Positions 52,801 to 61,400 of a DNA stretch of 64,000 nt are shown piece after piece. The notes under the pieces are model-generated. The model was given only the letters and a program-made list of their open reading frames with translations, ran no database searches and was not told where the DNA came from. The position numbers and the translations under genes are program-made. Every line of letters starts with the position of its first letter. The first letter of the stretch is position 1. The DNA lies in NCBI GenBank assembly GCA_022448265.1, contig JAKVCC010000011.1:1-64000 (forward strand), read 5' to 3'. This DNA comes from Pirellulales bacterium. Its GTDB lineage: Bacteria > Planctomycetota > Planctomycetia > Pirellulales > Lacipirellulaceae.

Positions 52801-52837
52801 AGAGGCGCCCACAATTATAGACTAAAACTACGCCTCT
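52801..52837 (-). promoter_or_regulatory. TATAAT flanked by inverted repeat, promoter candidate of DUF1559 operon
   Basis: Seven-bp inverted arms (agaggcg 52801-52807; cgcctct 52831-52837) enclose an exact TATAAT on the reverse strand (52819 down to 52814), about 90 bp upstream of the start at 52724. No strong -35 is visible. The arrangement could be a regulated promoter. Confidence 0.35.
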
Positions 52838-53134
52838 GAGGAGTTGCGATTCTGGACACGTTGTTGCTGTATCCGGTCGCACGTGTCAGGGATTGGCACC
52901 CCAAATCGCACCTGGGTCCGGTTCAGCGGTCAAGTGGGGCAGATGTACTAGCGTATCGAACATTGGGTGGTCAGGTGGCCATATCTATTTCACTTTTTTT
53001 GCTTCAAGTGGCTGTTAAAGCTGGCTCGCAAATCGTCGTTTTTGGCGTCACTTAGTGGGTTTCTTTACACTTTGGTATAAATTGCGCGCTAGGGCGAACC
53101 GTGTCCTTACATGTGGATAAATGCGGGAAAGCTT
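52838..53134. other. Intergenic stretch, nothing recognised
   Basis: This lies between the promoter candidate and the 3' end of the DUF1501 gene. It holds no frame with a recognisable family and no strong hairpin with a T run. Confidence 0.5.
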
Positions 53135-54625
53135 TCAGGCCAATATCTCTTGAACCACCCGTGCCGGCTCGACGCCGGTCAGACGCTGGTCGAGGCCCTG
53201 AAATTTGACGGTCAGGCGGTGGTGATCTACGCCCATCAGGTGCAGGATGGTGGCATGGAGGTCGCGAATGTGGGTTGTGTTTTCCACGGCCTTATATCCA
53301 AGCTCGTCGGTGGCGCCATGGCTCACGCCGCCGCGAACGCCCCCTCCACAAAGCATGTAGGAAAATCCAAGCATGTGGTGGTCGCGACCAAAATCGCCTT
53401 GCGACATCGGACTGCGTCCAAACTCGCCGCCAAACACAATCAGGGTCTCCTCAAGCATCCCACGACTTTGAAGATCTTCGACCAGTGCCGCGGTCGCCTG
53501 ATCCACTTCCCGCGCGGTAATCTCCATCGAGCGTTTCACCCCACCGTGGTGATCCCACGCGCGATGAAAAACCTGAATGAAGCGCACGTCGCGCTCAGCG
53601 AGCCGGCGGGCCATCAGGCAATTGGCGGCATAGGTGCCGTCTGCGCCCTGGGTGCCGTAAAGATTAAGCGTGTGCCGAGATTCGTCGGAAAAGTCCATCA
53701 GCCCGGGCACGCTCATCTGCATGCGGTAGGCCAATTCATACTGGGCGATCCGATTGAGCGTTTCCGGATCGTCATAAACTTCGTGATGCAAGCGGTCGAG
53801 CCTCGCAATCGCATCGATTGCCTGCCGCTGGCGAAACCGATTAACGCCAGGCGGGGAGCCCAAGTAGAGCACCGGATCGCCTTCAGCGCGAAATTCGACC
53901 CCTTGAAAACGTGAGGGCAGGAACCCGGCACCCCAATGACGAGACGCGATAGGTTGTGCCTGGCCCCCCTTTCCAACTGAAGTCAAGACAACGTAGTCGG
54001 GCAACTGCTGGGCAGAATCGCCCAGACCATAGTTGAGCCACGCGCCCATCGATGGTCGGCCTGGCAAAGCGTTGCCCGTGTTGCACATGGTATGTGCCGG
54101 ATCGTGGTTAATCTGCTCCGACTGCATAGAGCGGATGACCGACAGTTGGTCCGCCAGTCTCCCGAGATGAGGAAATAATTTGCTGATCCATTGCCGCGAC
54201 TCCCCCCACTGGGCAAAGGGCCACTGCGGGGCCAGGCACAACAGGCGCTGGCCGAGCAACTGTGACAATTGTTGCCCCTTGGTGAACGACTCGGGCATCG
54301 GTTGGCCGTCCATCTCGCCCAACTTCGGTTTGTAGTCAAACGTTTCCAGATGGGACGGCCCGCCCGCCATGTAAAGATGAATCACTCGCTTGGCTTTTGC
54401 CGGAATGTGCAAAGGGCGAACTACACCCCGCCACCTTGGCAGCGCCTCATCTAGGGGTGGCGCCGAATCCTCAGCGGCCACCGCATTTCGCCCCAGCAGC
54501 GATCCCAGCGCCATCGCCCCCACTGAGGCGGTGCCCCGCGCCAGGAAGGAGCGCCGCAGTAGCTGCAACTGGTGACTGGTTGTTTGGTTGAAGTGGTGGC
54601 CCAAAGGAATCGCCCCTGTTATCAC
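53135..54625 (-). CDS. DUF1501 protein, Tat-exported (complete)
   Basis: This 496-aa protein has a Tat signal, RRSFLARGTASVGAMALGSLLGRNAVA. The DUF1501 signatures are KRVIHLYMAGGPSHLETFD, DGQPMPESFTKGQQL, EQINHDPAHTMCNTG, GRPSMGAWLNYGLGD, FIQVFHRAWDHHGG, VFGGEFGRSPMSQGDFGRDHHMLGFSYMLCGGGVRGG and HATILHLMGVDH. The last motifs are the metal-site region shared with the sulfatase/phosphatase fold. The start is uncertain: the GTG at 54625 lacks an SD, while a TTG at codon 8 follows aggggcg. It is 38 bp downstream of its PSCyt1/DUF1549/DUF1553 partner, third in a DUF1559-PSCyt1-DUF1501 operon. The substrate is unknown. Confidence 0.92.
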   Translation of the reverse strand: MITGAIPLGHHFNQTTSHQLQLLRRSFLARGTASVGAMALGSLLGRNAVAAEDSAPPLDEALPRWRGVVRPLHIPAKAKRVIHLYMAGGPSHLETFDYKPKLGEMDGQPMPESFTKGQQLSQLLGQRLLCLAPQWPFAQWGESRQWISKLFPHLGRLADQLSVIRSMQSEQINHDPAHTMCNTGNALPGRPSMGAWLNYGLGDSAQQLPDYVVLTSVGKGGQAQPIASRHWGAGFLPSRFQGVEFRAEGDPVLYLGSPPGVNRFRQRQAIDAIARLDRLHHEVYDDPETLNRIAQYELAYRMQMSVPGLMDFSDESRHTLNLYGTQGADGTYAANCLMARRLAERDVRFIQVFHRAWDHHGGVKRSMEITAREVDQATAALVEDLQSRGMLEETLIVFGGEFGRSPMSQGDFGRDHHMLGFSYMLCGGGVRGGVSHGATDELGYKAVENTTHIRDLHATILHLMGVDHHRLTVKFQGLDQRLTGVEPARVVQEILA

Positions 54626-54663
54626 ACTGAAAAACTTTATTCCGTTACTAGCTTTGTTTACTG

Positions 54664-57081
54664 CTAATACCTGGTAATGAACTCGTGGGAGTTAAAGATC
54701 ACCCGCACCAAACCAGTCCAGGCCGCCAGTTCGGCGGTGTCCAACTCGGCAGTCACCGGTGTGACCCCGACCGCGACGAGCTCGCTCGCCGCATCCGGAT
54801 CGTCACGAAATTGGCTGAGATACTCTTGTTCGAGCGCAGCGAGTACCTCCAGCTCCTGCCCTCGCGGCTCCCGGCCGAGGGCCTGCCGGTAGGCGTAAGC
54901 GATGCGGCCGGCCGACTCGGGCGGCCCATCTTGCAGAATGCGCTCGGCAAACCGCCGGGCGGCCTCGACATAGATTGGATCGTTCATGAGTACCAGCGAC
55001 GCGAGCGGTGTGTTGGATCGTGATCGCTCAACCGTACACTCTTCGCGCGCCGGCGCGTCAAATGCCATCAACGAAGGGTGAAGGTACAGACGCTGCCAAT
55101 GCGTGTACAACGTGCGTCGCCAAAGATCCTCGCCCTCGCTGGTAGGATAGGTGCGCACGGGAAAATTGAGATGCCTGTAATAGCCGGCCGGCTGGTAAGG
55201 AAAGACGCTGCGGCCGCCCAACTTTCTGACTAGCAAACCGCTTACCGCCAGCGCGTTGTCCCGCACAAATTCGGCATCCAGACGAAACTGGCCCTGGCGC
55301 GAAAGAAGGGCGTTGTAAGGGTCGCGCCCGCGCTGGGCCTCGTCGGAAATCGAAGACTGACAGTAGGTCGCCGAGGTAACGATCAGCCGAATCATATGCT
55401 TCACGTCCCAGCCGCTCTCGACTAGCTCTGCCGCAAGCCAGTCGAGCAGCGCCGGATGCGACGGGGCCTCGGCTTGTTGGCCAAGGTCGGCCAGAGATGC
55501 GGACAGCCCACGTCCAAAGAACATATGCCAAAGCCGATTCATGGCCACTCTTGCCGTCAGCGGATTATCGCGAGACACCAACCAATCGGCGAGATCCAGG
55601 CGTGTGGCTCGGCCTGGCACGTCGAGCACGCCGAAATAACGTGGGATCGCGGGTGCGACAATATTACCGCTGGTATCCTGCCAGTTTCCGCGAGCCAGAA
55701 CCCGCATCTCCCGAGGTTCGACCGCCACAGTCACATTGGTTTTGGTCACGCTCTTGGCGACCGCTTCGCGCTCGGCGGAGAGCCCTTCCAAACGCTCGTT
55801 CACATTGGCTTCCGAAGAATCCTTGATGCTGTCAATTTCCTTGTCGAGTCGCTTTAATGCCGCCTCCTCGTGGGGTGTTGGCACCTGAATCGACGGGCCC
55901 CAGTCGCCGAACGAAAACGGCTGCCCAACGACCCCCCCGCCAGGCTTGTACACACCTTTCTCTTTAATGTCCGCAAAAAAACTGGCCAGCGAATAAAAGT
56001 CCTCCGCCGTGTAGGGATCAAACTTGTGATCATGGCATTCGGCGCAGCCGACCGTGGCTCCCATCCACACCAGCGACACGTTCCGCACCCTTTCTGCCGC
56101 GTACTTGGTCAGATTCACTTTTGGCGGCACTATGTTGGCGCTCATCATTCCCAACCGGTTATAGCCAGAGGCGACTTGCAACCGCAGTGCTTCGGTGGAG
56201 TCGACACCTTCCTCGGCCGCCAACAGATCCCCTGCCAGCTGTTCCCGCGTGAACTGGTCGAAGGGCATATTCTCGTTAAAGACGCGAATCACGTAGTCGC
56301 GAAATGGTGAAACGCTGACCGACAGATCGCCGTGATAGCCCACCGTGTCGGCGTAACGCACCAGATCAAGCCAGCGCACGGCCATCCGCTCGCCGTAATG
56401 GGGTGAGGCCAACAGCTGCTCGACCTTGCGATCGTAGTTTTTTGGGCTGGGATCTGCTGCTAGGTTCTCGACGAGTTCGTACGACGGCGGCAGACCCGTG
56501 AGGTCAAAACTGACGCGGCGCATCAGCGTCGTGGGTGCGGCGACCGGCGCGGGCGCAAGTGCTTCCCGCTCCAGCCGCAAAAAAATAAACTGGTCGATGG
56601 GGTTACGGATCCAGGGACTGTCTGCAGCAGGAACCTTGGGTCGCCGAATGGGACGAAACGCCCAATGCTGCTGATACTCGGCCCCGCTTTCGATCCACTC
56701 ACCAAGTCGTTTGATCTCTGCTGAAGTTAGCTGCCGGTTGCTGTCCAAGGGCGGCATCCGCTGGTCTTTATCCTCCGCGACAATCCGCTGCCAGAGGACG
56801 CTGGCGTCCAGGTCGCCCGGCACCACGGCCCGCCCTTCGCCCGACTCCAGCCTTGCCGACGCAGAGGCGAACGAATCGAGGCGCAACTCCGCCTCGCGCG
56901 CCTCTCCATCCGGTCCGTGGCAGGCGAAGCACTTGCTCGCTAGGATCGGTAGAATATACCGATCAAAATCTACGGCGTCGGGCCGCCCGTGCTCCACCTC
57001 GTTTGGCGCATCGTCAGCCCTGCCCACCATAGAGGCGGCAAACCAAACGCAGGCAAAAATATAGATTTTAAATCGAACCAT
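54664..57081 (-). CDS. PSCyt1/DUF1549/DUF1553 (PSD1) cytochrome-domain protein
   Basis: This protein has 805 aa from the ATG at 57081, which is 4 nt past the DUF1559 stop; an in-frame GTG at 57099 would overlap that gene. The signal peptide is MVRFKIYIFACVWFAASMVGRA. PSCyt1 carries CFACH at 51-55 and QRMPP. DUF1549 follows (NPIDQFIFLRLEREALAPAP, RRVSFDLTGLPPSYE) with the NMPFDQFTREQLAGDLL and GCAECHDHKFDPY motifs; the latter includes a second CxxCH. DUF1553 closes the protein (RLDLADWLVSRDNPLTARVAMNRLWH, SATYCQSSI). It is a periplasmic, probably haem-binding protein of unknown reaction, acting with the DUF1501 protein encoded next. Confidence 0.93.
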   Translation of the reverse strand: MVRFKIYIFACVWFAASMVGRADDAPNEVEHGRPDAVDFDRYILPILASKCFACHGPDGEAREAELRLDSFASASARLESGEGRAVVPGDLDASVLWQRIVAEDKDQRMPPLDSNRQLTSAEIKRLGEWIESGAEYQQHWAFRPIRRPKVPAADSPWIRNPIDQFIFLRLEREALAPAPVAAPTTLMRRVSFDLTGLPPSYELVENLAADPSPKNYDRKVEQLLASPHYGERMAVRWLDLVRYADTVGYHGDLSVSVSPFRDYVIRVFNENMPFDQFTREQLAGDLLAAEEGVDSTEALRLQVASGYNRLGMMSANIVPPKVNLTKYAAERVRNVSLVWMGATVGCAECHDHKFDPYTAEDFYSLASFFADIKEKGVYKPGGGVVGQPFSFGDWGPSIQVPTPHEEAALKRLDKEIDSIKDSSEANVNERLEGLSAEREAVAKSVTKTNVTVAVEPREMRVLARGNWQDTSGNIVAPAIPRYFGVLDVPGRATRLDLADWLVSRDNPLTARVAMNRLWHMFFGRGLSASLADLGQQAEAPSHPALLDWLAAELVESGWDVKHMIRLIVTSATYCQSSISDEAQRGRDPYNALLSRQGQFRLDAEFVRDNALAVSGLLVRKLGGRSVFPYQPAGYYRHLNFPVRTYPTSEGEDLWRRTLYTHWQRLYLHPSLMAFDAPAREECTVERSRSNTPLASLVLMNDPIYVEAARRFAERILQDGPPESAGRIAYAYRQALGREPRGQELEVLAALEQEYLSQFRDDPDAASELVAVGVTPVTAELDTAELAAWTGLVRVIFNSHEFITRY

Positions 57082-57085
57082 CTGA

Positions 57086-58141
57086 TTAGAAGTCACCAAC
57101 CAAGCTTTCGCCGGCCACCGCCTCCGGGGTGGAGAGCGCGTGCCAAATATTCAAGCTAATCGATTCAGAAACAAAGCGCACGCTGCCGTCAGCCAGCAGC
57201 AGATTGACACCGCCACCATGATTACTGCGGGCCGTCACGACGAGCTTCCGAGTATTCCAGGAGGGGAACGTTCCTATGCAGGGGGCCTCGGGCGTCGTCA
57301 CGCACCAGGAAGTACGAATCTCGTCGGGTACCATACTGTTGGGAGAATGATTGTGTTGGTAGAGAGGGCCCTCCGGATAGTGCATGATGCCGCGGCCGTC
57401 CATATATTTATTATCCTCCGAGCGTGCGTTGGTCGTGACAATCTCGCTGACCATCGCCGTCTTGGAAGTGCCATCAGGAATTTCGGCCATCGAAAGCCAA
57501 CTATTAATGAAGAAGACGCCTGCTGCCTCTTGCCCCCCCTCGCGCTTCCAGCGAGATCGGTGGCCAGGCCCCCAATGCCATTCCCTCATGGGCCCGATCC
57601 CATTGTTGCCCAGGTAATTGCCCCGAGCGTAGGTTTGGTGTTCCACATCTCCCCACCGCGCGGGTTCGGGCTGGATGTCCGACGGGCACTGAAAGAGCGG
57701 GATGCTAAGGTGAAGAACGTTGTGTCCCGCGTTGTTGCCGGGACCGGGCGGCCAGTTAAAGTGATAGAGGCTCCAATCGATCGCATTTTCCAGCCCCAGT
57801 TGCTCGATGTAGGGGAGGACAAACGAAATCCAAGACGCAGACATGGGAACGGAGGGCCCCCTGGAAGCAGTTCCACCCTCATCGGTAGAACTGCCGGGTG
57901 GAAACTGCTGGTGGGCCGAATAGCGCAGATGCAATCCCAGCCCGATCTGTTTGACGTTATTAGTGCACGTAGTCCGACGGGCCGCCTCGCGCGCCGCCTG
58001 GACGGCCGGCAGCAGTAGCGCGACCAAGACGCCAATGATCGCGATCACCACTAGCAGCTCGACCAAAGTAAAAGCCGACGTTGCTGCCCGGCCTCGTTTT
58101 CTCAAAAATGTAGTCATTGGTTTAGCAGACTTTCTAGCCAT
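57086..58141 (-). CDS. DUF1559 pilin-like protein leading a PSCyt1-DUF1501 operon
   Basis: This 351-aa protein has a long basic leader (MARKSAKPMTTFLRKRGRAATSA) before [19 protein letters not shown]; the residue before cleavage is Ala. The core includes CTNNVKQIGLGLHLRYSAHQQFPPGS, FQCPSDIQPEP, DGTSKTAMVSEIV and the terminal HGGGVNLLLADGSVRFVSESI. Its stop lies 4 nt before the cytochrome gene's ATG, so the two are probably translated together, which is unlike the DUF1559-lipoprotein pairs elsewhere. An alternative start at codon 9 exists; neither has well-spaced SD. Four perfect 11-bp repeats stand 28 bp upstream. Confidence 0.92.
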   Translation of the reverse strand: MARKSAKPMTTFLRKRGRAATSAFTLVELLVVIAIIGVLVALLLPAVQAAREAARRTTCTNNVKQIGLGLHLRYSAHQQFPPGSSTDEGGTASRGPSVPMSASWISFVLPYIEQLGLENAIDWSLYHFNWPPGPGNNAGHNVLHLSIPLFQCPSDIQPEPARWGDVEHQTYARGNYLGNNGIGPMREWHWGPGHRSRWKREGGQEAAGVFFINSWLSMAEIPDGTSKTAMVSEIVTTNARSEDNKYMDGRGIMHYPEGPLYQHNHSPNSMVPDEIRTSWCVTTPEAPCIGTFPSWNTRKLVVTARSNHGGGVNLLLADGSVRFVSESISLNIWHALSTPEAVAGESLVGDF

Positions 58142-58168
58142 CCCCTGGTGTGCGACATTGTGTATTGC

Positions 58169-58212
58169 ATTAAGCAGGAATTAAGCAGGAATTAAGCAGG
58201 AATTAAGCAGGA
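58169..58212. repeat. Four perfect 11-bp tandem repeats before DUF1559 gene
   Basis: Four exact copies of attaagcagga (58169-58212) are followed by a partial fifth. The unit is one helical turn long. The array lies between the divergent DUF1559 start (58141) and the leader of the gene at 58408. Confidence 0.95.
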
Positions 58213-58242
58213 ATTATTATAGCATTCACTATTTTCTAAACC

Positions 58243-58284
58243 AACTACAGGCCTGTTTTAGAGCCATTTGTAGTTCGATGGCTC
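58243..58284 (+). promoter_or_regulatory. Two mutually exclusive 7-bp hairpins in leader of DUF1587-1585 gene
   Basis: Arms aactaca (58243-58249) and tgtagtt (58269-58275) are interleaved with arms gagccat (58261-58267) and atggctc (58278-58284). Each pair is perfect, but both cannot form as simple hairpins at once. Such geometry occurs in attenuators and riboswitches. It lies about 124 nt before the ATG at 58408. Function is speculative. Confidence 0.35.
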
Positions 58285-58407
58285 CCAGCCCGATAAGTCA
58301 GGGCACGGAATGCCAATCGTTGATCGGATCCGCTGATCGGCGTTGTGGCCGAGCTGCAAGCTCAGACCGGCGCGAGCCTTTGGTGACGCTGATTTCGGTA
58401 GAACCTT

Positions 58408-61400
58408 ATGCAACCTAAACTTCCTCGACTGTACGTCCACCCTGCTGTTGTAGTGATGTTAATTGCATTGTCTGTTCTCGCGCCGCAGGCCGTGGCCCAA
58501 GACGATGCCATTCGCGCTGCGCTCGATCAACGGTTCGCCCGCAATATTGCACCGCTGGTTGAGAAATATTGCCACGACTGCCACAGCGGCGCCGAGGCGG
58601 AGGCTGAAATTAACCTGCAGGCGTTTAAGTCGCTAGAAGACATGCGACGGCAAACAAATGTTTGGCAGAAGGCTGCAGCGATGCTAAAGAGTCGCCAAAT
58701 GCCTCCCACCGGCAGCGAGCAACCCACCGAGGACGAGCGCACGCAACTCGAAAATTGGCTGCATTCATTTCTGATGGCCGAAGCGCGCGCATTCGCGGGC
58801 GACCCCGGTCCGGTCGTGTTGCGGCGGCTTAGTAACGCTGAGTACACCTACACGGTGCGAGACCTTACCGGAGTGAAGTCGCTCAACCCAACACGCGAAT
58901 TCCCAGTCGATGGCGGGGCCGGCGAAGGCTTCACCAATACGGGCGCGTCGCTAGCCATGTCGCCCTCGCTCGTACAAAAATTTCTTGCCGCTGCCAAACA
59001 AGTTTCGGAACACGCCGTCCTGGTTCCTGATGGTATTCGCTTCTCACCGTTCACGAGCCAGCGCGACTGGACGGACGAGCTGTTAGCAGACATTCAGGAG
59101 ATTTACGCAAAGTGGACGGTTGCAGGCAGCAACCGCAAGGCCGTTTGGGATGGGCTGGCAATCGAAACCGATCAAGGGGGCCGCTTGCCCCTGGAAAAGT
59201 ACTTGTCGGCAACCGTCGTCGAGCGCGACGCGCTTAGCAGCGGCCGGACAACGATTCCTGGGGTTGCCAAATCGCATGGTTTGAATCCCAAGTACCTCGG
59301 CCTTTTGTGGCGGACCCTCGGCCAAGGCAGGCGTGCCAACGAGTCGTTGTTACTGGGACCTATTCGCGCCGCCTGGCGCAGCGCCAAGGCTGAACATCTG
59401 AAAGAGCTGCTTGACGAAATCAGCAGCTTGCAGAACCTGTTTTGGAAATTCAATTCGATCGGCCATGTTGGTGCAGAACATAGTGCGAGCGATTGGCTGG
59501 AGACAAAGTTTCCACTAGTCGCCGAACAGGAGTTCCGCCTCAGGCTGGTCCCACCGACTGATGGAAAACAAGAGGTGGTGGTGTATCTGGCAGCCCTCGA
59601 AGCGAACCAAGTTTCGCACAACCTAAACTCGACGGGCGAACATCTTGTCATTTGGAAAAATGCTCGACTTGTCGGCGGTGACGGTCCACCCATCCCCCTT
59701 CGCGACGTGGCCGGTTTGCAGACGAGTATCCAGCAGCAGCACCAGGTGATTCTTTCGAAGACCGCGGCATACCTCGCCGCGGCGGCCCAGGCCACGCCAA
59801 AAGCAAACATCAGCGATCTGGCAAAACAGCACGACCTCGATGAAGGGATGCTACGGGTTTGGCTGGAATATCTTACGATTCCGGAACTGCGTGAGGTTGA
59901 GGTTACTGGGCATTTCACCGAAAAGATGCCCGATCACCTGGGCAACAAAGCGCTTGCCGGTTGGGGCACCGCCCAAACGCCACTGATTGTCGCCAACTCG
60001 TCGGAGAACGCCTTTAGTATTCCGGGCAACGCGCCAGGGCGCTCGGTAGTCGCCCACCCTTCGCCCACGTTGGCGGCAGTCGCCGCCTGGCAGAGTCCCA
60101 TCGAAGGAATCGTCAACGTCGAGGCAACTGTCGCCGATGCACACGCTTGCGGCAACGGCCAAGAGTGGGTCGTCGAATTTTGTAGCCGGCGCGGCACGCG
60201 GCACCTGGCGCGAGGCGTATGCGAGGTGGCGGGGAGAGCCTCGATGGCGCCAACAACGATCGCAGTTCGCAAAGGCGACGTGGTATCCTTTGTACTCGGC
60301 CCACGCGACGGCAATCATATTTGCGACCTGGCACACTTCAATCTAGTCGTCCGCCAGCTCGACGGTGCGCGGCCCGTTTGGGACCTCGCGGAGGATGTCT
60401 CTGCCGACATTCTCCAGGGCAACCCGCATGTCGACGCTCACGGCAATAGCGACGTGTGGCACTTCTGCCGACGACCCGTTGATAAACAATTGGTCGACCA
60501 TCTTCACATAGCCGAAATCCCTGCTACGTCCGTTCTTGGCCAGTGGCAGACCGAAACTGACGATCGGCGACGCTCGCAACTGGCGCGTCGCGTGCAGGCG
60601 CTTGCCGTAGGTCCGCGTCCCGAGGTGGCCAACTCAGCGGATAGCCTTTTGTACCACCAATTGTACAACCTAGAAATGGAAATCGACGTCCCCGGGCTTC
60701 TCGCCGATGTCGATCCCGATCCGCGTTTCGGCCAGCCGCCAGGCGGCAACGATGCACCGCCTCTGGCGAACATCGATTCGGTAGACCTCGTCGCTCCGCT
60801 GGGCGAAACGACGAAGCTGAGCGTAGAGAGCCAGCTTGCTGCCGGACGCACCCTCGTAGTCACTGGGCAAGTTATGTCACCCCGAGTGAGCGCCCACTTA
60901 AAGGTGGCAACCCGCAAGCCAAGGATGCATCAGCCGGAGGTCAGCGAGATCGTCGCAGAAGCTCCCTTTATCGCGATCAAAGATGGACAAGCTCATCGCG
61001 ACGTGGCGGCGACACTTAACGAGTTTCTTGACTTGTTTCCCCCGGCCCTTTGTTACGCACCGATCGTGCCCGTTGACGAGGTTGTGACACTGACGCTTTT
61101 TTATCGGCAGGACGAGCACCTAAAACGACTGATGCTCAACGACGCGGAGAGCGCAGAGCTGGATCGACTGTGGGAGCAATTATTGTACGTGAGCCAAGAA
61201 CCGCTAACCTACGTGGTGGCGCTCGAACAGCTCCGCGAGTTCGCCACACAGGACAGGCCCGAGTGGATAGAAACGCTCAAGACCCTGGTCGAACCCGCCA
61301 GTAAGCGGGCCGAGGCATTTCGCCAACGGCTACGTGACACCGAGCCGCGACACGTCGATGCGGTCGTAAATTTGGCCCAGCGCGCTTGGCGCCGGGCGCT

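Noticed and set aside
52861-53055. 64-codon forward frame in the intergenic gap
   Set aside because: It has no SD, no homology that I recognise and ordinary intergenic base composition.
58169-58212. CRISPR-like array
   Set aside because: The 11-bp units are directly adjacent with no spacers, so this is a simple tandem repeat.
58243-58284. H-type pseudoknot
   Set aside because: The loop between the third and fourth arms is only 2 nt, too short to cross a 7-bp stem; alternative hairpins are more likely.
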